From Cristatella mucedo (taxonomy: Eukaryota > Bryozoa > Phylactolaemata > Cristatellidae), in NCBI GenBank assembly GCA_009760855.2, contig WPIO01000062.1:1214001-1278000 (forward strand): DNA of 64,000 nucleotides, read 5' to 3'. Both the position numbers and the translations under genes were made by a program. Positions 21,476 through 36,659 of the stretch are shown in pieces. The notes under the pieces are model-generated. The model was given only the letters and a program-made list of their open reading frames with translations, made no database searches and was not told the DNA's origin. Every line of letters begins with the position of its first letter. The first letter of the stretch is position 1.

Positions 21476-21989
21476 GTGTTTTTGTATCATTAGCGCTGGG
21501 CACTCTATTCGATGGCTGCAGAGGATCACGGGCGTCCATCATCAGCCGTTTCGCGAAACAACTCTTACGACGTTCAGAGCACCTTCCAACTGCCCGCCGG
21601 CATGAAGCTTCTGGGGGCGAAACACTCCCGTGTGGCTCAACGTCCAGATCCCAACCGACTGCTTAGTATATGACTTAAGCTTTGACACCGCCTAACCGCG
21701 GATAATGACGTGGCGGGTTCCTAGTAATAATTTTCGGAACCGCGATTATTCATCATCTCGGCAGTCATAATCTGGCTCTTATGCAACACCAGCATTTCAG
21801 TACGCTAACATGCCTTGATTTCGGCTGTCGCTAAAGTGTTTGGCTGTTCCCGAATTACGATTCTCAGAAACAGGGTGTATCGCAATCGATTGCTCAAATT
21901 TCAATGTCGTCGTGTTCAGCCTCTGGGCCGTACCTGGGCTTGCCCTACAGCTGAGGAGCTTGGAGCCAGGAAGTGGCGAGCGAAGGCTC
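21476..21989. other. No identifiable gene or repeat
   Basis: Nothing supported. Confidence 0.35.
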
Positions 21990-22710
21990 GTGCACTTGCA
22001 GTATTTCTGACGCATTTCGGGCTATTTCGAGTTAAGCGGCGCCAGCCCGTCTGCGCCGTGTGCATACCTGTGGGCGCGCTCGCGCGCATTGCGGCCGCTC
22101 TGCCCGACTCGCCCGCCGCCGCGCTTCAGCGGCGCTGACTTTTCATCCGGCCGGCGGCGACCGTCCGTATGGGCGGCGCTACGTACTTACGTTCGCTGCT
22201 CTGCGCGACGGGCCTTCGCTCCAAAGAGCCCCAACGAATCGTAGCAGCGGGAAGCAGAGCAGCGAAGCAGCGGGAAGCAGCGAAGCAGCGGGAAGCAGCA
22301 GAGCGAGCGCCCTGAACGGTTTGCCTCGCGCGAGCCGGCCGAGTATTCGGCGTATAGGTGGCGCTCCGGGACGCGGGCCCCGCCTGCTCCCGCCCCGAGC
22401 GACCCGGCTACTTGCTCAGGCCGCCGTCCCGCCCGCGCGAGCGAGCGAGCAGACGAACGCTGCCTCGGAGGAGGAAGAAGAAGCGGCCAGCGCGCAGTGG
22501 CCGAAGCGGCCGGGCCTCGGGACCGTGCGCACCGGAGGAAAGAATTGCTTTCGGGCAGGTCCCGGGCAGAAGAAGAAGAATGCGCAAGTGCAGTCGATGC
22601 GGAAAAGCGATAGCGGCGTTGGAGGCGCAAATGGGGCATTTCGAGTTCAGGCGCGGCCTCGTGAACGCGGCGGGAAACGGAGGGATGACATTCTCAAAAT
22701 TCCAATGAGC
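21990..22710. promoter_or_regulatory. CpG-dense block (possible promoter region)
   Basis: A marked rise in GC and CpG compared with the flanks. It contains a small GAAGCAGCG-type minisatellite at about 22250-22305. Long open frames on both strands (up to 217 codons) are what high GC produces by chance, and none shows a domain. A promoter or 5' exon of an unseen gene is possible. A second CpG-dense block lies at about 23190-23530. Confidence 0.3.
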
Positions 22711-23121
22711 TGACAGCTCGGCAGCTGTCGAGCGTGAAAATTTTCATAAATTCAAAAACGATGCTTCGTTTTATCGCCCGTTGCCGTTCGCCTCTCCTAC
22801 TTGCATTGACAATGGGCATTCGCCACCATTCCTGGTTCAACTTCGGACCGCAAACACATCGCCACTTCGCGTGAATCTCTCCTGTCCTTGGGGTCACTCG
22901 CTCCGTTACAGGAAAATGCAGCTGTGCGCCTTTCGCATAGCCGGCTGGTCGGCTTGGACCAAAACCGCTTGAATGAGATGAGCAGTCGGGTTGCGTCAGA
23001 GCGACAGACTCCGAGGTGTAGAGCATGTGCTGCAACATTTTTTTTTCTTCATGCCAACGGCAGCTTGTATGTGCACTGTATATATGCGCCGCGCGCATTA
23101 AATAAATAGATAAGCAATTCA

Positions 23122-23245
23122 TTTGTATATAGCGCCCCAAGAGAACTCGAATCTCTATTCAGGCGCTTCACATGTGTGCCTCGGGGCTCGACGAGCCCAC
23201 GACCTCAAGGTCAGACCTCGGTCGGGGCGAGCGAGCACCTCGAGC
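23122..23245 (-). mobile_element. SINE-A
   Basis: Minus-strand copy: TATATAGCGCCCCAAGAGAA, TCTATTCAGGCGCTTCACAT, GGGGCTCGACGAGCCC (box B with a small insertion), then the head GGTCGGGGCGAGC. Confidence 0.7.
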
Positions 23246-24209
23246 AGCTCGGCATTCGCACCGCTACGCCGGAGGAACATCTGCGCTCAGGTCAGCGACG
23301 ACCACAGCGAGCTTGCAGAAGCACTCTGCGGCGACTACTCGGTACCGCCGCCCCTGTCGCCGAGCGAGCCTTCCGCTGGGAGGAAAAAAAAGAGCCAAGA
23401 GACGTCCGCTCTTCGCACCTCCGCTGCACTCGCTCGCTGTCGCCGCGCATGCGCCGCGACGCTCGACTACACCGCGCCTGCGTTTAGGCCGAGATGTCCT
23501 GCCGTAAAGCTACGCGAACGCAGTCGCTAATTTCGGTGCTGGATTCAAAATGGCGACATTCCCCGCTGGCGCATACCTGTACGCGCTCGCGAGGGCTACA
23601 AGCGACCAAGCACAGCCCTTCTGCTTCGCCAGGGCTAACCGAGGTCAGTCAGGGTTCGTCTCCCTTGGAGAATTCCGCGTCACTTCTCCGCCATAGAAAG
23701 CTATTATTACGATAGGTTACCCGAGCGCTGCGAAGTTCGATAGCATGTTGGTGATCGTAAATTATCAATTCGCATGTTAACTTTAAAGAGGCAAACTCTT
23801 AAAGCGTATTCATAAGATTCTGCAGATTCACTGAAGGATAGCCGAAGTGACGAGCTCCGGTACAGGCGAGACCGTAAATACACTTGGAATCTTCTTTATC
23901 CACTGCACCGCTGCATTCTACTTTCCTTGTACGCCCTCTTGTGAACTTTCTGCACTAGCCCTTCTCACCGAGAAATTTAATTCGATGAACAGAAAAGTTC
24001 TAAATAGGCAAACGTACGGTGCAGAAAGTTTTGACCGATACATTTTGTGTAGCTAAGCTTATTTTATTTATGCCTTTTACTGTTCCAGTGCTATCTTTGT
24101 CCATGTGAATATCGAGATGAAAGAGGATTGTGTCGCGCCTGCCTCACCGTGAGTAGAATGAGCCAAAACAGAGAGCCGACAGCTGAGATGTCGCGTGCTC
24201 ATAACTTTC
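23246..24209. other. No identifiable gene; CpG-rich first 300 bp
   Basis: Nothing supported beyond the base composition noted for the neighbouring CpG-dense block. Confidence 0.35.

Positions 24210-24267
<58 letters not shown>
24210..24267. repeat. (CT)n microsatellite
   Basis: About 58 bp of CT dinucleotides. Confidence 0.97.
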
Positions 24268-24268
<1 letters not shown>

Positions 24269-25102
24269 GCGTCCACGTACTCGGTAGATAATAATACCTC
24301 GAGTGCCTAAGAACAGCTGCTTTTAGTTGGCAGTTAGCAACTTTCTGCAGTCCAGCTTTACGCTCTCAGTCTTTTCATACTACTGTATCCCCGCCGAGAA
24401 GCAAAACCTTATGCAATTGTTGCCTATGAAGGAATATCGCTGAGCATAGTATTTTTGTTTTGGCCCGAGCAACCTTAGAAAATGCATGCTTTAACCGACT
24501 ATTCACTAGTGCTATTTTTGCCAGCAGCCGACAATCAGCAAAAGCATGAGCGATTTGTTGTTAGCTGTAGGACGCTTTTAGCTCATCGTATGCATGTACA
24601 CACGGTAGTACGTCGCTTCGGCAAACCAGGTAACTATGATAGCAGCAGCAGCATTAGCACCAGTTGATTGGTGTGCTCGATATCAGCTGCTACAGGGAAC
24701 CATGCAAAGGCCTTCGGCCACACCACTCCATTATATGCACACGGAGGCATGCTTGGGCTGGTCGCTAGCTATGCCAAGTGATATAGTTTGGAGTTCTCAG
24801 AAATGCACAAAGTCAATTTCTGCACACTTGGCAATGCAGCGCAACGATAAGCTGATTGATTACTGCACAGTGACCAATCTATAATTGGTTATTGTTGCTG
24901 ACCGACGACGAACAGTAATCACAAACGGACCGCCACCATGGACCAGATTTGAGCTTTGATGTAACAGTAACATTGCTAAATGAATTGGCGATGCAGCTAT
25001 TCATAAACAGTTCCAGCTTAGCTACAACCTAAACAACGGACTAAAGTAACGGAAGGACGGCGCCACCGGGTGGCTCGGCCTGACTTCGACTGAAAACTGC
25101 AG
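24268..25102 (-). other. Downstream flank of SLC25A10
   Basis: No repeat was recognised. This should contain the 3' UTR of the carrier gene on the minus strand. A convincing poly(A) signal was not pinned down. Confidence 0.35.
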
Positions 25103-25503
25103 CTAGGCCGGCACGTCGTCTCCAAAGCGCAAGCGAAGCTGCTCAAAGAAGACAAAAGTCAATATGGTGTGTGGACCAAGCCGGACGAACGCAGGGACGA
25201 AGCCCTTGAAGAAGCCCTGTGGGCCAGCACTGGCGATGTCGCGTGCACACGCCGCCATGTTCGGGTATTGGCCCAACTTGGCGTTCATGAGGCGTGTCTT
25301 CATCACGTCGAACGGCTGGGTGATTGCCGTGGCAACGGCACCAGCCAGGAAGCTGGCCGTCAGATGGGTGGTGAGGTTGTCTGCAAAGTGCCCGCTCTTG
25401 AGCAGCATGTACTTGATCTGATCGTAGAATGCCAGCTGCCCTATGGTGACCAGTACGGCCCTCGAACTCGCCATGACCGCTCCGTTGAACAGCTTCAGGG
25501 CGC
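25103..25503 (-). CDS. SLC25A10: SLC25A10 exon 4 (C-terminal half, stop)
   Basis: This exon encodes residues 161-293 of the carrier. The acceptor TTTGCTCTCAG|GC restores phase 1 from exon 3, completing the conserved DEG-ALKLFNGA junction. It carries transmembrane helices 4-6: GAVMASSRAVLVTIGQLAFY, then the third signature motif PFDVMK (residues 224-229) with following RLMNAK, and the C-terminal VRLGPHTILTFVFFEQLR. The stop TAG is at 25103-25105. The length from motif 3 to the C-terminus matches known dicarboxylate carriers. Confidence 0.95.
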
Positions 25504-27046
25504 CTGAGAGCAAAGAAGACGCCGAACGGTAACGGCATAGCCGCGGGGCATGCTTCGCGTGACCATGCGGTGGAAGACAGGCAAGATTGTAAGTGCCGGA
25601 TGCTACTACAAAGCGCTTAGTCGTGGGCTTGGTAAGGTCTGCTGCCCAGCATGACTCGGCGGCTCAGGGTACAATGAGCCAGCAGCAAAAGACCTATCCG
25701 AAGGTGTGACATTTGAAAGGCTGCAGCCACAATGGTGCTGCCATCGGCTCGGCTTGCAAAGCAATCGGTTATCAAAACCAAATCCACAGCCATGACCAAA
25801 GCTTAGGCAGCAGGTTCAACAGGGCAGCAAACCAAGAAGGCTAACTGCACACTTCGCTTCGTGATGTTCGATTGCCAAATACAGTAAGACAACGTCAGCC
25901 AGACTCTGGACTAGTTTTGCCACAGGGGCTTAATTTTACCAAGTATGACAAAGAAGCGCCCACGCCGATAGTAAGACCAGCATATATTCAAGCTAGCACT
26001 GAATTCCTCACTCCAAATATGACTCGGTTAGATGGATGGACCAAAACCTTTGGCAGGCACACGTTCAGGCACCACGCCCATCGATGCGTCATCTAAAGCT
26101 CAAATGCTATGGAAGCTGGCAGCCATAGCAGATCCACAACCAGAGTTGTGCAAGCTTGCCAGGCAGCAGTTGCTACGGCGCCAGTGTTGCTCTTCCAGCA
26201 GGTGCCCACCACAGCGTGATCAGAGATTAATGTTTTTAAATAGCAACAAAGTGCATCATTGCATTGGCTGGTGCCAGTTCGTGCGTCCTACAAGATTGAC
26301 GGCCCACCTACGCTCAGCAGGAGACCACAATAGCTTGCTTGCTGGGTGATGTGGAGGTGCCGAGGAGGGTATGCTCAGCCGTTCAGCTGAGGTCTTGTTA
26401 TCTAGCAGCACAAAATGACCCGGATGCTAACAACAGTTCAAGTGGCACTGAGAGACTGGCTAGAGATGGACAAAAAGGAAAACCAGAACTACTGACACCC
26501 ATTGACGTTCAACTCCCTGCCCTCTGCTGGCAAAGCCGGAGAATGGTGAATAACTGTTAGTATTCACAATGTGGTCATCAAGGGCAATCAAGTGCATACA
26601 AGCTTGGCAAGATCATCATAGGCTGCCTGCCCCATTCAATTGTGAAAACTAGGATTGGAAGCCAAGATCAAGATCCAAACGTTTCGTCCTGCTGTGCATC
26701 ATCAGGCTGAGAAGGGTATCTGGCATAGCATCTGCTTAGTCTACAGAGCTACTGAACACCTGTAATTTCTGGGTCACAAAGCAGGATCATCGACCCCAGT
26801 GCTGGCAAATATAATCGTTGCTCTTGAAAACCGATTCCTTGGCCTTGACAAGGCATTAAATGAGGCCTAAGATATTTAAACAGGGCATGAGAACAACGTT
26901 CTACACTAGAAGCATGGTTTCTATATCATTACAGCAAGATTACATGCACTGACCAGTGCTTCATTTAAATTTTTTTTCTAATTCAAAAATTATCAGAACT
27001 CACCGGCATAGACATAAACATGGCTATTAATTCTGCTGATTAAAGA
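25504..27046 (-). other. SLC25A10 intron 3, first part
   Basis: Intron sequence without a recognised element. Confidence 0.5.
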
Positions 27047-27115
27047 GGCAATAATAATAATACATTTGCATAACGCCCTCGAAGAACTGAATCTCTCTCT
27101 ATATTCAAACACCTA
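27047..27115 (-). mobile_element. L2-A 3' tail
   Basis: AATAATAATAATACATTTGC, then AACGCCCTCGAAGAACTGAA and TCTCTCTCT. It is a tail-only copy in intron 3 of SLC25A10. Confidence 0.6.
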
Positions 27116-27329
27116 ACACCCGATGGCAATTACTATAATCGATAGCTAAGCATGAAAGCGGAGCCATCTCCCTGTCATCTAAAAATCTACTTGTTCATAG
27201 ACAATAAGATCACTGGCAATATGCCCAGGAGTCCGAGAGGCTTTCACTGCACAATCACTTCTGACTCAGGTCAATTAGTTGTGACTCCGACCAATTTCCC
27301 TCAAATTTCAAATCGTTTACAGTCTCTCA

Positions 27330-29810
27330 AAGCAGTCTTTCAAATCTTTGGGTTTGAGTCCTTCCCACAAGTTGCCAATGGTTGCAGTAATCTATCGTCC
27401 CCCAGGTACCAAGTCCTCCTTTATTTCAGATTTGTCTGCTCTCATTTCGATTCTGGGTGCAAGAAATCGATCTTTCTTTGTTCTGGGTGACTTTAACATT
27501 CATTTTGGGGACTCAGCTGACGCCTTCAGTGCCGAATTTTTCGTGTACTAACTCATTTTCTCTTGTGGCTCATGTGCATGACCCCACTCATAACAAGGGT
27601 CACACCCGATCAAAGATTCTCCCACAATTCACTGTCATCGTACCCTGTTAAAACCAAACTCTGCACATGCAGATCTTATTCAGTCTGCAGACCCTGGTTC
27701 TGAGCCCAGGGGGTAAGGTGCTTGATCTTCACGACCTAGGTCGTGGGCTCGAGTCCTGCAGTGAGCGATCCTTTACTGCTCACTGCAAGCGGTGGTGATG
27801 AACGGCAGGGCTCTTCTGCCACTATACAAATGAATCAGCTAAGCTTTTTAGTGGGTGCCTTCCTCTGCATTCAGAATCGTCTGTGAATCGCAAAACCGAC
27901 TAAGCACACTGTCTGCCTTCATCGAAATGGCCTATGGTTTACTGCAGACAATAATCTAGCTAGGTCTACAAGGAGAAAGAAAGCATACAAAAGATGACTG
28001 ACTATCCATTGACAGGCACACGAGGACTACTGTAGATCATGCCAATCGATCCTAGCCAAGGCCAAGCCTAGCTTCCATAAAACAACTGTCGAATCCAATT
28101 CAAAATCCAAGAATACTGATGTCGTCCATCAACCATTTCCTCAACCACTCATAGGTTAGCACCTAGCACATAGGTTAGCACCTGGTGATCTTTATGGCAA
28201 TCTTGCAGATTGCTTATCTAGCTTCTTTATCAACAAGATAGATAGATCAGAGAGTCCACCTTTAAAGTAACAGTATCGCTGCTGGATTCCTTTCCCTCAG
28301 TAAAATATCCACAGGACTCTTATCTCTTAATCTCTTGCATCATTTCAATATCAAGATTCACGCCTGCCACTACTGGCCTCATCTTTAAGTTCATCTTCCG
28401 GTCTAGAAAGACTACTAGCCCTCTAGATCCGATTCCCACTTTCTTACTTCTGTGATGCATATACCTACCTACTGTTGCCATACATAAATACCATTATAAA
28501 TATGTCTTTAGCCTCAGCCCTGGTCCCTGCACTTTTCAAAAAGGCTGTTATTGGGCCACTCATAAGAACGGCAAGAATAGACCAGGAAAACTTATGCAAC
28601 TTCCACCCTGTCTCTCTAATGCCGTTCTTATCAAATACCATAAAATGAGTTGTGGCAGACTATCGATCTTACATCGAAAGTTTAAAACTAAGTTTCGATC
28701 GGGGTTTTAGAGCTAATCACTCCACAGAGTCAGCATTGCTTCGGATTTATAGCGACTTTCGTGAAATGCAGACTTAAGTAGAGTCACTCTGCTTGATCTT
28801 TTGGAAGTATTTGATACTATTGATCACCAAGTCCTTCTCGAGCGACTCTCATCTTGCCTAGGCATTACTGGCACCAAGCTGCAATGGTTCAGGTCCCATC
28901 TTAGTGGGAATATCAGCAGGCATCAGGCAGCCAAGGAGCCCATGGAGTATTACGTACCCCAGGGCTCTGAGCCACGTCAACTTATTTTCACTTTTTGGAC
29001 TCTGCCTCTTGCCGATGTAATAGCCAAGCACAATCTACGCTTTCATTTCTATGCAGTTGACACACAGCTGTACCTAAGATTTGATTCCTCCAAGCCCTCC
29101 AGCATGTCAGATTCTCTCAGCTACCTTGCTGCATGTAATCCTGACATCGGCACTTGGATGGCAGCAAGGTCACTGAAACTGGATTACGATAAAACCAACA
29201 TAGTAGTTACCGGCAAATTTAATGGCACTCAGAAATTGAAAAACCTATTCCTTAAAACGGGCTCTGTCAGCACATTTTCTGTGACATCTGCACGAATTGT
29301 AGGTGTCCCAAAGTGACCTTTCTCTAAACGACCGCATCAGCTCCACAGTCGTCTGCCGACTTTCAGCTGTATAAAATTGCTCAAATTCGGGCTTGCTGAG
29401 GGATACTAAATCCATATTGGCCCGCGCATTCGTAAAATCCCGTCTCGACTTCTGCAACTCACTGCTTTCAGGTCTACCACCCTATGCAAGCAGCCAGTTA
29501 TCGTTGGTGCAAAACTCTTCAGCCAGGCTTGCCTGTTGTGAGCAACGCAGTTACATTACACCACTTCTTGCCGATCTGCATCGGCTTCACATATAGCAGC
29601 ACACCGACTTTGTGTAACTCAATTTTAGGTTCCTTTACTCTCTTGCTCCAGACTATTTATTCGAACTACTTTCCAATCAGATCAGGCATCGTAACACCAG
29701 CTCGTCTGACACGTCGTTTAGCTGTGGCTCGAATCAACCTCGAATCCTTCGGAGACCGTGCTTGCGGTTCAACTAGAAGCCAAGTTCAGTGTGGATAAGA
29801 GTGACCTTGC
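27330..29810 (+). mobile_element. L2-A LINE with endonuclease and RT remnants, interrupted by SINE-B
   Basis: This is the longest L2-A copy. The endonuclease C-terminal half is readable with YRPPGTKSS and VLGDFNIHFGD (27390-27520), then HDPTHNKGHT. After the SINE-B insertion it continues with the linker and RT (LEVFDTIDHQVLLERLSS, FYAVDTQLYL at about 29047-29075). The catalytic YADD reads YAVD, and frameshifts occur at several points. The 3' UTR is missing, with the end near 29810. It is inactive and sits in intron 3 of SLC25A10, antisense to the gene. Confidence 0.82.
27690..27842 (+). mobile_element. SINE-B inserted in L2-A
   Basis: Head GGGGGTAAGGTGCTTGATCT, box B GGGCTCGAGTCCTG, body GAGCGATCCTTTACTGC, TGCAAGCGGTGGTGATG, AGGGCTCTTCTGCC, end AATCAGCTAA. 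It splits the L2-A copy between the endonuclease and RT regions. Confidence 0.72.
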
Positions 29811-31997
<2,187 letters not shown>

Positions 31998-32848
31998 GGT
32001 AATGTAATGTAATGTATCTCCGTCTGTAACTCCACAAAGTCATAAAGACCATGTGGGTGTTACGAAGGAGAGTTTTGCATAGCGCACTCACAGCCTAAGC
32101 GGCTTTCGGTACGCATTCGGTAGCCAACAGACTTTGTCTCACGCAACAAAGTGAAAGTGGGAAGCATAGCAGAGTCAAGAGAGCAGTTGAGGTATTGAGT
32201 AGCATGGAAGTAGCAGCTCAGGACCGCTGAAAAGGATGTGCCATAGTCGGCAGTAGGAGAGTAGTTGTCGTTGCGTAAGAATTGTGGAAGCAAGTTCCAC
32301 AGTCTAGGACCTGCAGAGCTAAAGCTTCTGTCGCCAACTGTTTTTAAGGGGAAGAATGGGACAGCTAATTTATTGTCCACACAGGACCTGAGGGCGGGAA
32401 CAGGCTGAAAGTGATGCAGCAGTTCAGCTAGGTACGAAGGAGCCAAGCCGTGGTGGGCCTTGTGGGTCAGCGTAAGAACTTTGCTCCGTATCCTTTGCTC
32501 AACCGGCAACCATCCTAGCTCTTTCAGCAAAGGAGACACGTGCTCAAACCGCTGGGACTTGAAGACTAGCCTTGCAGCCATATTCATTGTCCGCTGTAGT
32601 GGCATAATAGCTTTCTTTGGCAGCCCAGCCAAAAGGGAATTACAATAATCAAGCCAAGACAGAACTAGAGAGCTAGTTATAGTTAAATTTTTTACAAGCC
32701 ACTGTGGGAGACAGCTCCTAATCTTGGAAAGGGATCGGATGTGATGGCTAGCTGTAGAGGCAGTCTTCTGAATGAAGCTTTTGAAATTGAGGCAGCTGTC
32801 GAACACGACACCTAAATTTCGAGCACGTGGTGATGGCCTCACAATAGC

Positions 32849-32882
<34 letters not shown>

Positions 32883-33346
32883 TCACTTGATAAAGCGCCC
32901 TCAGAGAACTTAATCTCTCTGTAGGCGCTTTACATTTGCTGTAAAGTGAAATGCAATTGAATGGTAAGTAAAATCATGCTTGAAAAACAAACGAAATGAA
33001 TAATATGGTTAGGGGTTACATGCACAGGGTCAGCATGCAATCACCTATTAAAATGGCAAAGCCTTTTAATCCAGCCACACGCGTAGGGTGTCCTATGAGC
33101 AGCAGTTCGGTTTTATCATCGTTTAATTTCAGGAAGTTTTCCGACATCCAGGATCGAATATCGACAAGGCAAGCATTCAGTTTCTCAGTTGCCGCAGCAG
33201 ATTCCAACGGTTTGAATGACAAATACAACTGAGCATCGTCAGCATAGAAGTGATATCCTATTCCATGGGCCTTAATCACTTTTCCCAGAGGGTGTGTATA
33301 AATGGAGAACAGCAAGGGACCAAGTACAGACCCTTGAGGGACTCAA
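31998..33346 (-). mobile_element. L2-B LINE, RT and 3' end, split by an L2-A insertion
   Basis: The tail GTAATGTAATGTAATG (31998-32013) marks the TTACA-type 3' end. The C-terminal RT frame is open from 32842 to 32060 (260 codons), with NLGVVFDS, GLPKKAI, ELGWLPVEQRI and GDRSFSSAGPRLWN. An L2-A tail (32852-33032) interrupts it. RT then continues at 33033-33346 with [10 protein letters not shown] (catalytic YADD) and [10 protein letters not shown], up to motif B at the SINE-B boundary. It is the best L2-B copy in the window. Confidence 0.88.
32852..33032 (-). mobile_element. L2-A 3' end inserted in L2-B
   Basis: An (ATA)n-rich tail, CACTTGATAAAGCGCCCTCA, the stem-loop and about 100 bp of L2-A 3' UTR (CATGCACAGGGTCAGCATGC). 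L2-B coding sequence flanks it on both sides. Confidence 0.85.
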
Positions 33347-33347
33347 C

Positions 33348-33505
33348 AGGGTCAGCTGATTTAACAGCCTCATTTATATTGCAGCAGAAGAGCTTTAACG
33401 GCTATTACCACCGACTGCAATGGACAATCAAGGATCGCCCACTGCTGGACTCGAACCCACGAACCAAGTCGTGTACAGCACGTGCACCTTACCTCCTGGG
33501 CTAAG
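33348..33505 (-). mobile_element. SINE-B
   Basis: Minus-strand copy: TCAGCTGATTTAACAGCCTC, AAGAGCTTTAACGGCTATTA, ATCAAGGATCGCCC, box B CTGGACTCGAACCC and a head with a partial box A. It abuts the truncated 5' edge of the L2-B element. Confidence 0.75.
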
Positions 33506-34443
33506 ACCTGGGGGCAATAAAGAATGCATCCTGCACATAAAAACCAATGTCAAGTATCTAATGCCCAACGTTTGGCTCAAGTAATCACAAGGGACACAAG
33601 ATTGCATGGCTGCTCTCGAACTCAAGAACATACTAAACGCATGCCATACAGCAAAAAAGTGTCATGCCGAACAGAGCGATAAAAAGTAATATCGGCTGAT
33701 GTGACAGTGTCGAATAAAATTCGCTTGTATTAAATCTTGCACAATAGGTCAACTCCGACAGCCGAATGTCATAAGTGTGGTTCATGAAATCACACGACAA
33801 GGTATGCACATTCAGGTAGCTCTAGGATGGTGTTCCTGTCCAGAATAATGAATGTGGACTATGCTATAACAAACGTACAGAATAATAAATAGGACGATGA
33901 TATAGTAAATGAAGTCTTATAAATCAAGATCCTATTTCCGACGGCCACTATTATTCCACGCTCATCCCAAGTAGAGCTTAAAAAGGCCTTTGTAGCATGA
34001 AGCCCCATCGCTGCTAGGTGCCATGCTTGAAGCAATAAGGTACCACCATCAGGAGAATCCATACCTGATCTCGGATTCACAATAAAGGCAAAACATGTGA
34101 ACACCGGGATTACACTCCACCCTTATAGTGAAGTGTTTTTCCACCCATCGAGAAAGTGCTTGTCCATCCAAAATCAGCACATTCATATGCTTGTCCCCAC
34201 AACTCAAGGCAAAAAGGCAGGCTTAATGTACCGAGACTAATAATGGATAGAGCTAAATATAAAAGTGAATCAAAAAGTGTAACTACCGCAAGAAAGACTG
34301 CATGTAAATAGGGCAATCTCTAATCAAGAATCTCCTCTATGTTCTCAATAGTGTCAAATTCCTGGTTTTACAAAATTTGTTAAGCAAAACGGCTGTTTCT
34401 TTATTTTTCAACTAAGAATCACAGGAAGTCAAATTAGTTTGGT
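33506..34443. other. Intronic, no identifiable repeat
   Basis: Nothing supported. Confidence 0.4.
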
Positions 34444-34720
34444 TTCACAATATAATGTATTGCAATGTATCTCCATCTTAACTCTGCAAAGCCACGAAGA
34501 ATAATTGGGTGTTTTGCAGGAGAGTTTTCGACAGCGCATTCAAAGCCTAGTGGCTTTTCGGTACGTATATGATAGCCAGATAGCCAATTGACTTATTCTC
34601 ATGTAACAAAGAGAAAGTGAGAAGCATAGCTGAGTCAGGCAGCCAGTCTAGAAAGTGATTAGCATGGAAGTAGCAGCTCGGGACGACTGGAAAGAATGTG
34701 AATCAGTCGGCTGTTATACA
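34444..34720 (-). mobile_element. L2-B LINE, 3' end
   Basis: TAATGTATTGCAATGTATCTCC then the L2-B 3' UTR (AGAGTTTTCGACAGCGCATTC, GCTTTTCGGTACG) and AGCATGGAAGTAGCAGCTC. It is truncated after about 280 bp. Confidence 0.7.
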
Positions 34721-36659
34721 AATAGTGTTTCATTAGTATTGGCACGTTTACCGGACATCTTATGCTTTCATTTGGCAAAAATGCATACGAATCCGTTGAT
34801 TTTGTGGTGGACACTCTCTTGACAAGCGTTCTTCAGTTTGCTTTACTAGCAAAACCAGTAAAAACATAAACTCTACGACAATAACAATACCAGAACACGT
34901 ACAGAGTCTAAAGCAGTACATCACCCAGGAGCTTTGCAGTGGAACTGATGCCATAGACACAGCTTCAATAGCGGCGAACCGACCCTGGTTCAAATCCCAG
35001 CCAGTACTGAAGTCAACATACCGATCGTGCCACACATAACAGTGTACACTGACATGACGATCAAATAAATATTCTAATACATTCCAAGTTATCGGAAAAA
35101 ATGTTGTGACAGTGTGTTACTCGAGGTTTTACTTCATTTTTACACCGATAGGGCCATACTTTCCTTTTTATTGCTGGCGGAGATCACTGAAAGCCGGCTG
35201 ACTTGAGCTATAGCTAGCAAAGTAATCCACCATTACTATTTGCATATATTAAAGACCCTACTACCTATAATTTTGCTAACATCAATGCATATCTACCAAT
35301 TGCAGGGATCGATTTATGAAAGGCATTTCGTCAGCACAACAGGTGAGCAAAATGGTGGCTCAAGTCGTTGTGCTCAGCTACCTCTTTTCAGCATTGTAGC
35401 AGTTAAGACAGGTTGCCTACAAAACTCCTATCGTGTATGTCAAACCCGCCTCTGGAGTTCTGGATTTACTCAAAGATTAAGCAACTTCCATCTTGAGCAA
35501 CAAAAAAAACTGTTCACACGCTCTTGCATTTGCAAGATCAAAATTTGAGTTCTGTACCAGCCCTCAAGAACAACGGTCCTCATCAGCCTCCAGCTCCAAC
35601 AGCTGGTGCAGCAGCAGCTGCGGCAGCTGTTGATCTAGTTACCAGACGGTAGGTTGGTGAGTAGACGTCGAAGGAGTTGTGTAGCAACAGGAAATAGATA
35701 ATAGTTGCCCATGCAAAAGATGCACTTCGGCTTTCTACTTAATCAGGAGCATTGATGACCTCCCCTCCATTTGATCCTCCCCTTCTGCCCCCCCCCCCAA
35801 CTATTGAATGCAGTCACTAGGTTTTGGCTTAGAAGCTTAGAAGCACTTCGACAAACTTACACAGCAGCTCACTCACACTTATATTCGAAATTACACCCCG
35901 GCGACTGAAGCCGACGTTAGGCTAGCCGAGGCTATCCAAAACCGCTTTTAATACCACACTGCTACAAACGTGATTTGCAGCTCCACGTCCGGTCAGAACT
36001 GGGCCACAAACACAGCACTAAGTAATGATGCTAGTCTCAGCCGACGGCCGCCAAATACTGGTGACACTCAAACCTTGTAGCACGGCTAGCAACAAAGAGA
36101 AGCCCATTCCATATCGAGTCCCTATCCATAACGTAGACAAGTGTACTTGACAGCAGCGGACCGTTAAAGGCGTTCAACAGCAGCCTTGCCTTACTCCAAC
36201 TGCTCTGTGGCCTAGAGCTCAAATCAGCTCCTACGCCAATGCCAAGCCTGGAATCCCAACTGCCAGCCTATCTCAGGGCGCCACCGGCGCAGTATTCGGC
36301 CTCGGCCATAAACTATCGTATAATCAGGAATAATGTTTATCAGCCTTAATCCGGCTGGTCTAGCTGCTGCTGCCATTTCAATGAAGCATGCTAGCCTCTC
36401 AGGCTACAAGTCTCAGGCTAGATCACCACGTGCTGTCGCAAACACACTGTAGGTAAACCACTGTGCCAACCTTGCTAAGCCGACTAGGGGGTTGGTACAT
36501 GACTGAAGCTGACTGAACGACTACCCAATACGTTGGCATTATTCTAGCCTTAAACCACCCAGTCTTGTCAATACAGAGCATGTAACATCGCACGAGCACG
36601 CATATGCCTGCAGCCGTGGCAGCCGTAGTTGAGCGGCTTGGCCATGGCGGCAAGCCCAC
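34721..36659. other. SLC25A10 intron 3, near exon 3
   Basis: Nearly 2 kb without a recognised repeat. A C11 run lies near 35791-35801. A GGTTCAAATCC box B-like word at about 34988 has no convincing tRNA fold. Confidence 0.4.

Noticed and set aside
22060-22713. 217-residue plus frame and overlapping 150-residue minus frame
   Set aside because: GC-rich DNA gives long frames by chance; both strands are open at once and neither shows a motif.
34960-35030. Possible tRNA gene (GGTTCAAATCC box B)
   Set aside because: No paired acceptor stem or box A at the right spacing.
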